Positions 26,034-32,186 of a stretch of 35,741 nt of DNA are shown here, piece by piece. Numbering within the stretch: the stretch's first letter is position 1; each line of letters starts with the position of its first letter. The stretch is taken from assembly GCA_039801365.1 (NCBI GenBank), contig JBDRUN010000015.1:1-35741 (forward strand), given 5' to 3'. The notes beneath the pieces were generated by a model. It was given only the letters and a program-made list of their open reading frames with translations, was not told the origin of the DNA and made no database searches. This DNA is from a candidate division WOR-3 bacterium (GTDB lineage Bacteria > Hydrothermota > Tepidihabitantia > Tepidihabitantales > Tepidihabitantaceae). Position numbers and translations under genes: made by a program.

Positions 26034-26888
26034 TCATGGATTTCGGACAAATTCCGCAACCTCGCGCACCACCCAGGCCGGCGTGCTCGACCCGGCCACT
26101 ATCCCGACTTTTCTCCGTCCGTGCAGTGCCGTCCTGGGCACATCAATAGCGCGCTCGGCAAAAATCATCTCTTTTCCCGCGGCCTTTACGATCTCGGCGA
26201 GCCGGGACGTGTTTGCGCTGTTTCGACCACCGACTACAATGACCAGCTCGGTGCACCGGGCAATCGCCGCAGCCGCTTTCTGCCGGGAGATTACTTCCCC
26301 GCAGATTGTATCAAAAACGCGAAGCTCAGTATAGCGCAACCGGCTGAGGTTGGCAACTGCCTCCTGAAGACGCTGGGGCGACATTGTCGTCTGAGCGACG
26401 ACACCGATACATTGGCCCGAGCTACGGCCAGTTGTGGACGTAACGAACCGCATTCGCGGAGAGTACACCTTCGCCGCCCTGCCCCCGCACCCGAGAATCG
26501 AACGTACCTCTGGATGGTCCCGCTCGCCAACAACAATAACAAGATAGCCCTGTTCCACCAGCCTGCGGGCTACGTTCTGCACCTTGCGCACGTACTGGCA
26601 AGTCGCGTCAATCGTCATTATCCCCAGCCGCTCGCATCGTCTGAGCAAATGCGGAGGACAGCCGTGTGCCCTTATAACCAACGCACCGCCCCGTGCATCT
26701 TCGGGCCGCAAGACCGCCCTTATCCCCTCCTGCTCCAGCTCGGCCAGGACCTGAGGATTGTGCACAAGCTCTCCAAGAGTGTAAACTCGGCCGTACCGCT
26801 CCTTGCCCTGCTTGGCCATCCGGATGGCCCGCTCGACTCCGGAGCAGAACCCGGTCGGCCTGGCAATCATAACCTTTCTCACTAACAC
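26034..26888 (-). CDS. ispH: 4-hydroxy-3-methylbut-2-enyl diphosphate reductase IspH
   Basis: IspH makes IPP and DMAPP in the last step of the MEP isoprenoid pathway. The 284-residue protein has the three cluster cysteines at 15 (GFCSGV), 97 (DATCQYV) and 196 (DTICGEV). Substrate histidines are His43 (ELVHNPQV), His75 (IRAHG) and His125 (GERDHPEV). GGRNSANTSRL is conserved. The GTG at 26888, a second GTG at residue 3, and ATG at residue 7 are all possible starts; family alignments would favour residue 3 or 7. This shows the organism uses the MEP route. Confidence 0.95.
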   Translation of the reverse strand: MLVRKVMIARPTGFCSGVERAIRMAKQGKERYGRVYTLGELVHNPQVLAELEQEGIRAVLRPEDARGGALVIRAHGCPPHLLRRCERLGIMTIDATCQYVRKVQNVARRLVEQGYLVIVVGERDHPEVRSILGCGGRAAKVYSPRMRFVTSTTGRSSGQCIGVVAQTTMSPQRLQEAVANLSRLRYTELRVFDTICGEVISRQKAAAAIARCTELVIVVGGRNSANTSRLAEIVKAAGKEMIFAERAIDVPRTALHGRRKVGIVAGSSTPAWVVREVAEFVRNP

Positions 26889-26959
26889 GGTCCCGGCTTT
26901 CTATTCCATCTCATCCGGACCTCACTGTCCCTAGCAGTCATCGGACCTTGTCCGAATCA

Positions 26960-27661
26960 CTATTTGACAAGTTCCCTCACGCGAGCCTCAATCACCCTCG
27001 TCATCTCAACGTATCCCTCCCGCGAACGACGGAAATCGGCTGGGTGCACCGGTTCGCCAAATCGCACCTCAATCCACGGATTCTGTGCTGGCTTGTGCCG
27101 GAATCCCCGGATTACAAAATCCCTGTCCGCGAGATACGAAATCCAGGATTGGTCCAGCCCTGATATTCGTGTCGGCACGACTGGCACCATGGCGTTGATT
27201 GCCAGCATTCCAACCCCGGGCTTGAACTCGGCCATCTCACCGGTCCGGCTTCGCGTGCCTTCGGGAAACAGCACCAGCGTTTGGCCTCGCTGGAGCACCT
27301 CGGTGCAGTGTCTTATCGCGGCCGGGTCTGGCACTCCTCTCCTGACCGGCCAGGCGTTCCAGGCCCTGATTAGCCAATCGAACAGTCGCGAAGCACGGAA
27401 CAGCTCCTCTTTGGCCAGAAAATGCAGCTCCCTGGCCGCGGCCCAGCCGACAATCAGCGGGTCAACATTCGACAGATGATTTGACGCCAGTATCTGCGGC
27501 CCGGGGCCGAGCACCTCCCGACCGAACACCCGCAGCCGGAACAAGAGCTTCGCCAGCGGATAGGTCGCCAGCCACGCCACCTGCCAGCGCAGCCGCCATC
27601 TCCGCCACCGCCTTCCAGTTGACCGTAACCGATGAGATTGAGCGATGGCCGTCGAAGCCAA
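26960..27661 (-). CDS. plsC: 1-acylglycerol-3-phosphate O-acyltransferase PlsC
   Basis: PlsC makes phosphatidic acid by acylating lysophosphatidic acid at the membrane. The longest frame begins at 27808 inside cmk. I chose TTG 27661, which lies two bases after the cmk stop and has AAGGAG at 27666-27671, giving 233 residues, the normal size. The catalytic motif H-x4-D is at His62-Asp67 (NHLSNVDP) and the substrate motif FPEGTRS at 132-138. A basic N-terminus with a hydrophobic segment (about 24-42) is the membrane anchor. It lies between cmk and ispH. Confidence 0.92.
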   Translation of the reverse strand: MASTAIAQSHRLRSTGRRWRRWRLRWQVAWLATYPLAKLLFRLRVFGREVLGPGPQILASNHLSNVDPLIVGWAAARELHFLAKEELFRASRLFDWLIRAWNAWPVRRGVPDPAAIRHCTEVLQRGQTLVLFPEGTRSRTGEMAEFKPGVGMLAINAMVPVVPTRISGLDQSWISYLADRDFVIRGFRHKPAQNPWIEVRFGEPVHPADFRRSREGYVEMTRVIEARVRELVK

Positions 27662-27662
27662 G

Positions 27663-28481
27663 TCACTCCTTACATGTCTTCTGGGCCAGCCTTTGCCGCA
27701 CCAGCCAACAAACGATTCTGACCTGCTCCTCGATGGAGAGCATCGTCGTATCCACGAGCACGGCATCCGGCACACGCACCAGTGGCGACATCTGGCGGCT
27801 CGAGTCAATCCGATCCCTGGTCTTCAGATTCTTCAGGACTCCATTCAATTCACACGTCCTGGTTCTGGTTTTCAGTCTCTGACCCCGGCGTTCCGCGTTC
27901 TGCATTCTGACTTCTGCGCTCACAAGCCCCTTCTCCACCATCTCATCAAACCTGCGCTCCGCACGGCTCAAAAGGTCGCAGTCAAGGAAAACCTTCAGCT
28001 CTGCGTCCGGAAATACAACGCTCCCGATGTCCCGACCTTCGCACACAATACGCCGACCTCGGGCGATGCGGCGTTGTTCAGCAACCATCTTCCGCCGTAC
28101 CGCCGGAACCGCCGACACAACTGATACAAGGTCGCTCACCTCCGGTGCCCGAATGTCTCGGGTCACATCCCGGCCGTCCAGCGTCACACCTAGCATGTCG
28201 CGCCGCCAATGCACTCCGACGGTGGTGGAACGCAGCAGCCGGGCAAGTGCTCGACTCGATATCAGATTCCCAGACTGTGGCCCTCCAGCCCTGAACCCTG
28301 AACCTCGGGCCTTGTCTCCCTGGCTCCTTGTCATCATCTCCTCAATCACTTTGAGCGTCATCGCCCGGTACATCGCGCCGGTGTCAAGGTAGTAAAACCC
28401 CAGCCGGCGGGCACACTCGTTCGCGGTCGTGCTCTTACCCGATCCAGCCGGTCCGTCAATCGCCACTACGAAGCGCTGCAT
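27663..28481 (-). CDS. cmk: cytidylate kinase with two inserts
   Basis: Cmk phosphorylates CMP and dCMP. From the ATG at 28481 the protein has 272 residues, about 40-50 more than usual. GTG 28505 is an alternative but adds eight unusual residues. The P-loop is IDGPAGSGKS at 8-17, followed by YLDTGAMYRA, LDGRDVTRDIRAPEVS, GRRIVCEGRDIGSVVFPDA and TRDRIDSSR. The extra length is two inserts. One lies after IEEMMTRS and is rich in Gly and Arg; the other lies between EKGLVSAEV and KTRDRIDSS. Both are encoded by degenerate heptanucleotide tracts. The frame is intact and every core motif is kept, so the enzyme is probably functional. Confidence 0.93.
   Translation of the reverse strand: MQRFVVAIDGPAGSGKSTTANECARRLGFYYLDTGAMYRAMTLKVIEEMMTRSQGDKARGSGFRAGGPQSGNLISSRALARLLRSTTVGVHWRRDMLGVTLDGRDVTRDIRAPEVSDLVSVVSAVPAVRRKMVAEQRRIARGRRIVCEGRDIGSVVFPDAELKVFLDCDLLSRAERRFDEMVEKGLVSAEVRMQNAERRGQRLKTRTRTCELNGVLKNLKTRDRIDSSRQMSPLVRVPDAVLVDTTMLSIEEQVRIVCWLVRQRLAQKTCKE
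27861..27923 (+). repeat. nine-unit heptanucleotide tract inside cmk
   Basis: Nine in-phase seven-base units run without a gap: GGTTCTG, GTTTTCA, GTCTCTG, ACCCCGG, CGTTCCG, CGTTCTG, CATTCTG, ACTTCTG and CGCTCAC. The consensus is about NNYYCTG. The tract coincides with the second insert of Cmk (Asn, Arg, Gln and Thr rich). Units have diverged but kept phase, which suggests an old expansion. Confidence 0.6.
28280..28314 (+). repeat. five-unit heptanucleotide tract inside cmk
   Basis: In-phase units are GCCCTCC, AGCCCTG, AACCCTG, AACCTCG and GGCCTTG. They share exact units with the mutS2 tract (AACCCTG, AACCTCG). The tract encodes the Gly/Arg-rich first insert of Cmk. Confidence 0.55.
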
Positions 28482-28517
28482 GGCCTCATTGCCGACGCGC
28501 TTCACCGGCGCCCGATT

Positions 28518-28994
28518 CTACTCCTCTGACTCGCGTAGCGCGTACTCCCTAACAAGCTGGAGCTGCATGTGCCGAAGCCGGGAGGCTATCGTCTTGGCCA
28601 CGCCTCGCATCACTGCGAATCCCAGCTTCGGGTCCTCGGCAAACTCCTTCTCGAGTTCCTTGGCGTCAAACTCGATGACGGTGCTATCGGCAAGGGTTTT
28701 GCCGCTCGCGGTGTAGTGAGGATTGCCCACCATCCCGGACCAAGCAAACATCTCTCCCGGTCCGATTGACGTCACAAGGTAGCTTCGTTTGGTCACTCCG
28801 AAATCAAGGTCAAGTACGACGCCGAGTCTGCCGTTGACAAGAATGTAGAACTTGTCCGCCGGCTGCCCCTGTATGTCAACCATTTCTCCGGCTTTGACGT
28901 GGCGCAGCTTCGCCAACTTGACCAGTCGCTCCAACTCTTCATCACTCAGTTCGCAGAACGCCTCTAGACCTCGCAGAAACTCTTTCACATCCAT
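28518..28994 (-). CDS. stand-alone cyclic-nucleotide-binding (CRP-like) domain protein
   Basis: The 158-residue protein is one cNMP-binding beta roll with flanking helices and no DNA-binding domain. The typical start LRGLEAFCELSDEELERLVKLAKLRHVKAGEMV and KFYILVNGRLGVVL are clear. In the phosphate-binding cassette, Gly80-Glu81 are present but the usual Arg is missing (WSGMVGNPHYTASGKT). Binding of cAMP is therefore doubtful, and it may bind another ligand or act as a protein-interaction module. The ATG has GGAGG six bases upstream. It is 12 bases before cmk and could be the first gene of that operon. Its job is not known. Confidence 0.88.
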   Translation of the reverse strand: MDVKEFLRGLEAFCELSDEELERLVKLAKLRHVKAGEMVDIQGQPADKFYILVNGRLGVVLDLDFGVTKRSYLVTSIGPGEMFAWSGMVGNPHYTASGKTLADSTVIEFDAKELEKEFAEDPKLGFAVMRGVAKTIASRLRHMQLQLVREYALRESEE

Positions 28995-29116
28995 AACATT
29001 CCTCCAGATGCAGCACTTGACTTCAGCCTACCCGCCAAACCAAAAGTGTCAACGACCAGAAATCCAGAGTAGACACCGGTCAACGGCAGAGAACGCAGTA
29101 TGCGGAGCAGAATTGA

Positions 29117-29818
29117 CTAGAACCGGTTCTGGAACGAAATGTCAACGACGCGGTTCAGCTTCATATCCGACCGGCTGCCCAGAACATCGCGCAGCCCAAT
29201 ACCGAACCGCACCTGCTCGTTAAACGTCCAGCCCAACCCCAGGTTTAGATACCCGCGCCGGTGTTCTAGGCGGCTGTCGTTGACCGCAAGGTCATACTCG
29301 GCGATGACCTCGAACCCACCGGGCAGAAGCTGGTTGACGACGGCAAACCCGCTGACCCTGCGCCAGTAGTTCACCCCGATTTCAACGTACGTCCTCGTCG
29401 GCTCGACTGTCTTACCCAGACAGACGTACCCGCCCTTGGGATACACCTCATACTCATCATCGAGAAAATGGTCAAACCCCTGGCTCTCAAACCCGACAAC
29501 AAGGTCAGGAAAGTATCCCTGCTCGGCCAAGATTGCGCCTCGGGCAAAGAACTCAGGCCGGGGATAAAACGCAGGCTGGTGCGAGCCGATCAGGCTGTCG
29601 CCGCCGAATGAGGCGCCGAGCGTCAGCCGGTCGAACAGACCGACACCGAACCGCAGCAGCGCGCCACCACTGCCCCAGAGCCGGACCCCGACGTTGTATT
29701 CGCCGTGTGCGAGTGAAACCGGCACCGGCTGGTCAACGTGGTACAGCCCGGTATAGCCGGCTGTGACCACGGCAAATAACACCAATACCGCCTTCATGAT
29801 TCGAGCATAGAGAAACAT
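29117..29818 (-). CDS. putative outer-membrane beta-barrel protein
   Basis: The 233-residue protein has a hydrophobic signal-like N-terminus (MKAVLVLFAVVTAGYTG from Met8). The rest is alternating amphipathic strands rich in Gly, Tyr, Phe and Arg, ending in a terminal Phe, as outer-membrane barrels do. Strand-like stretches such as YNVGVRLWGSGGALLRFGVGLFD and RRGYLNLGLGWTFNEQVRFGIGLRD recur. I do not recognise the family. The ATG at 29818 has GGGAG directly against it, which is poor spacing; Met8 (29797) fits a signal peptide better. It lies alone, separated from the cNMP gene by 120 bases, and probably forms a small transporter, porin or structural protein. Confidence 0.72.
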   Translation of the reverse strand: MFLYARIMKAVLVLFAVVTAGYTGLYHVDQPVPVSLAHGEYNVGVRLWGSGGALLRFGVGLFDRLTLGASFGGDSLIGSHQPAFYPRPEFFARGAILAEQGYFPDLVVGFESQGFDHFLDDEYEVYPKGGYVCLGKTVEPTRTYVEIGVNYWRRVSGFAVVNQLLPGGFEVIAEYDLAVNDSRLEHRRGYLNLGLGWTFNEQVRFGIGLRDVLGSRSDMKLNRVVDISFQNRF

Positions 29819-30241
29819 CTCCCGCTGTCAAGCCCGCCACCACCAAGGCGACAAGTACCACCGATGCTACTACCCCATCTCACCTCAGAACACCGGATGC
29901 GTCGGCGGGCAGAAAACCGCACTGGGTGAGAAAAAGGGAAGAACTTACTTTGGAACAGACTTTGCATCGGGCGCTTGTATTCTGAAATTGTCCGTCGGGC
30001 AAATGTGCTGCTGGCCAGGCGGCTTTCCCCGAAGACTCGTCAGCCTGATTGCCGACGATACTTGGGCTGATTTCAGTCTGCATCGTGGTCCGGGCAGTAT
30101 GGACCGCCGGGTCGTCTGGTTGAGTAAGCGTTAGGCAAGGCACCGGGCCAGCCCACCGCCGGACACTGAAGAGAGCAGCAAGCACAGCCCAGGACTGAGC
30201 AGACCGGCCTGCCGACGCAGCAGCCTAGCGGTCCGCTGTTG
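29819..30241. other. non-coding or unassigned stretch
   Basis: About 420 bases contain only short frames without recognisable protein features. I see no tRNA, terminal repeats or transposon ends. The stretch separates the housekeeping block on the left from the helix-turn-helix gene and may be degenerated sequence or 5' regulatory DNA. Confidence 0.4.
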
Positions 30242-30547
30242 TCAGAGTATGTCCCGTAGCATCCGTACCGGCTCAAAAGGAAGCTCGCTGAAGAGCAAGA
30301 GCTGAAGCTCCAGTGAAAGCGAGGGACTGTTTAGCGATGACTGCTCCGGGAAGACTGGATGCGACACCATCGTCCCCACTGGAAGCCAATGCTTCTGGTA
30401 AAGCAGCCGTTCAAGCTGATTGCCTAGCGACCTGGGCAGCAGCTCCCCGGCTGGGATGCCAAGTGACACTTCAGCATATAGCACGTTGTTGTTCAAGTGG
30501 TTACCAGATTTCAGCCAGTTGATTCTTCTGCGACAGCGATGTATCAT
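30242..30547 (-). CDS. hypothetical small protein, divergent from the HTH gene
   Basis: An open frame of 101 residues runs on the minus strand, starting 18 bases from the chosen HTH-gene start and facing away from it. Its sequence has the look of a globular protein (LERLLYQKHWLPVGTMVSHPVF and LLLFSELPFEPVRMLRDIL) and reasonable codon use. No family is recognised and there is no clear ribosome binding site. It could be a partner of the HTH protein or simply a chance frame. Confidence 0.28.
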   Translation of the reverse strand: MIHRCRRRINWLKSGNHLNNNVLYAEVSLGIPAGELLPRSLGNQLERLLYQKHWLPVGTMVSHPVFPEQSSLNSPSLSLELQLLLFSELPFEPVRMLRDIL

Positions 30548-30565
30548 TCCCCTGGACGTCCGCGC

Positions 30566-31738
30566 ATGAAACGGGTCAGGACTACCCTTGCTTTTCCCAA
30601 AGAGTTAGGCGAACGCCTGCGCGGAATCAGAAAGAAGGCAGGGCTGACCCAGACAGAACTCGCCACGTTGATGGGAAGAAATGGTACCGGCGCACACAAC
30701 CAGATTTCGCGTCTGGAGAGAGGAATACAACCCTTTCCATCCCTGGCCTTGATTGCGGACTACCTGCGGGCCTGCCGGGCACGGTTTGCGGACCTTCTCG
30801 ACATCCTGGACTCATACACGTCACAGCCTGTGGTATCAGACGCCGAAACAGAAGCGGCCCTGACCAGACTTACCCAGCAACTACCCAGTGACGCCAGCTC
30901 AGCCGTTATCAAGTATGAGAAGAAAACGACGAACCGACAAGCAATGCCAACGGTCGGCAAGAGGCCGGTACTACTTAGTCCGGCGCAGCGTGTGCTACGG
31001 ATGCAGAAGATGTTTGCCCGTCAATACCACAGCGAGGTTCTGGAGGCCAGTCTGCACCGGGCGCTCGTCGGGCTGGGTAAAGCCGTACCTTTATCGCTTC
31101 AGCGGGTAACCTGCGACTACGGCAGGAAAGTGTTTGCTGCCCTTGTACGCGGACGGAAACTCGTACCTCAATGCAGGACCGAATTGCCGCGGCGGGGAGT
31201 CGCAGCCGCGATTCAGACAAAGCTCAACCGGATAAGAGCAAAGGCGCGAAAGCACGGGGTCACAGAAAAGGCCCTGGAAGCGATGGCGTCGGCTGCTCAG
31301 CAGGCCTATGACCAGTTGAATCGCGAACGCCGACTGGACTGGATTCCGAGTCCGCAGGAAATCGCCGCCCTGGGTATCAGACCTTTCAAGGTGACCAAAG
31401 CAGAGACTAGGATGGAATTGGCTGCGGCCCGAGCGGACGGAGACTATTGGAAGCAGCGGGAGTTCATCAAGGTTCTGATTGCACTTAAGGTTGACAAGAA
31501 GCTGGACAAGCTGCATCTGGACTCGGACGTAAGACGGAACGTATGGCTGTGGGTAGGGACGCTTTTCGATGTCCTTGCCGACAGGGGCAAAGAAGCAGCC
31601 GCCCGGCTGGCCAAGGTCGGCATGCGCCGGGTGAAGGATAAAGTCCTAACCAGAGACATCGCTGACAAAGTCTTTGAGCTATTTGAGAGGTACGAGCAGA
31701 AGCTGAAGCCCCGGCCGCCAGAAGAATCCCGAACCTGA
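30566..31738 (+). CDS. XRE-family helix-turn-helix protein with unknown C-terminal domain
   Basis: From the ATG at 30566 the protein has 390 residues; a longer frame starting at 30497 adds 23 unlikely residues. Residues about 12-75 are a Cro/C1-type helix-turn-helix (LGERLRGIRKKAGLTQTELATLMG, then NQISRLERGIQPFPSLALIADYL). After a Ser/Thr-rich linker, residues 135-390 are mainly helical and very basic and match no family I know. They include MQKMFARQYHSEVLEASLH, LNRIRAKARKHGVTEKALEAM and a helix-rich end. No signal peptide or membrane segment is seen. It is isolated from the neighbouring operons. It probably binds DNA, but its target and the role of the C-terminal part are unknown. Confidence 0.75.
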   Translation: MKRVRTTLAFPKELGERLRGIRKKAGLTQTELATLMGRNGTGAHNQISRLERGIQPFPSLALIADYLRACRARFADLLDILDSYTSQPVVSDAETEAALTRLTQQLPSDASSAVIKYEKKTTNRQAMPTVGKRPVLLSPAQRVLRMQKMFARQYHSEVLEASLHRALVGLGKAVPLSLQRVTCDYGRKVFAALVRGRKLVPQCRTELPRRGVAAAIQTKLNRIRAKARKHGVTEKALEAMASAAQQAYDQLNRERRLDWIPSPQEIAALGIRPFKVTKAETRMELAAARADGDYWKQREFIKVLIALKVDKKLDKLHLDSDVRRNVWLWVGTLFDVLADRGKEAAARLAKVGMRRVKDKVLTRDIADKVFELFERYEQKLKPRPPEESRT

Positions 31739-31775
31739 ACGCTCCGGGCCCGCGAAAACTTTGCTGCACAACGAA

Positions 31776-31791
31776 ACAGCATACCTGCTGT
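31776..31791 (+). terminator. possible stem-loop after the HTH gene
   Basis: ACAGCA (31776-31781) and TGCTGT (31786-31791) form a perfect six-pair stem with a four-base loop, 40 bases after the HTH-gene stop. No T-run follows, so it is a weak terminator candidate. Bases between it and the promoter at 31923 hold nothing I can identify. Confidence 0.3.
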
Positions 31792-31922
31792 CGCAAGCCA
31801 AGGTCTGCCTCCGCCAACCAGTACCCGACTCGCTTCCTTACTGCCGGTTCGGTCTCAACACGAGTTGTTCGGTTTTGCCGCGGTTCCTTGGCAAGCCATG
31901 TCGTCTCCCGTTTCTCGCGCTC

Positions 31923-31950
31923 TTGACCTGGTCACGAATCCGGCTAGTAT
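31923..31950 (+). promoter_or_regulatory. promoter of the cobalamin riboswitch and receptor gene
   Basis: TTGACC (31923-31928) and TAGTAT (31945-31950) are separated by 16 bases. Transcription would begin around 31957, just before the riboswitch, which fits the expected layout. Confidence 0.5.
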
Positions 31951-31974
31951 CCAGGCAGAAACGCGGCGGAAGAC

Positions 31975-32142
31975 CGTCTTGGAACGGTAGCCAGGCCGGA
32001 TACCCAATTTCGCGTCTGGCTCAGGGAAAGCCGTGAAAATCGGCTGCGGTCACGCCCACTGTAAGTACCGCGCGTGCTTCTGCCATGCCACTGGCCTCGG
32101 GCCGGGAAGGCGGCAGAAGATGGTATAAGCCAGGAGACCTTT
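31975..32142 (+). ncRNA. cobalamin (AdoCbl-type) riboswitch
   Basis: Landmarks of the class appear in order. AGGGAA is at 32023-32028. The stem-loop GCCG-TGAAAAT-CGGC spans 32030-32044. CACGCCCACTGTAA begins at 32051. A second GCCACTGG with a GC-rich stem (GGCCTCGGGCC) follows, and the B12 box AAGCCAGGAGACCT is at 32127-32140. These are the known B12-element core motifs; edges are approximate. Downstream, GGCTG-ATT-CAGCC (32154-32166) forms a hairpin shortly before the ribosome binding site AAGGAG (32175-32180). Control is therefore more likely at translation than by termination. When B12 binds, receptor synthesis should fall. Confidence 0.92.
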
Positions 32143-32186
32143 TCGCCGCAAATGGCTGATTCAGCCTGCGATGAAAGGAGAATCGG

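Noticed and set aside
27662-27808. Longer PlsC start at 27808
   Set aside because: It overlaps the 3' end of cmk by 146 bases and adds Cys/Arg-rich residues; TTG 27661 has AAGGAG.
27861-27923. CRISPR array
   Set aside because: Units are seven bases, degenerate, without spacers, and lie inside an intact gene.
29880-30185. 101-residue minus-strand frame in the accessory region
   Set aside because: Biased and low-information sequence, no ribosome binding site, no recognisable fold.
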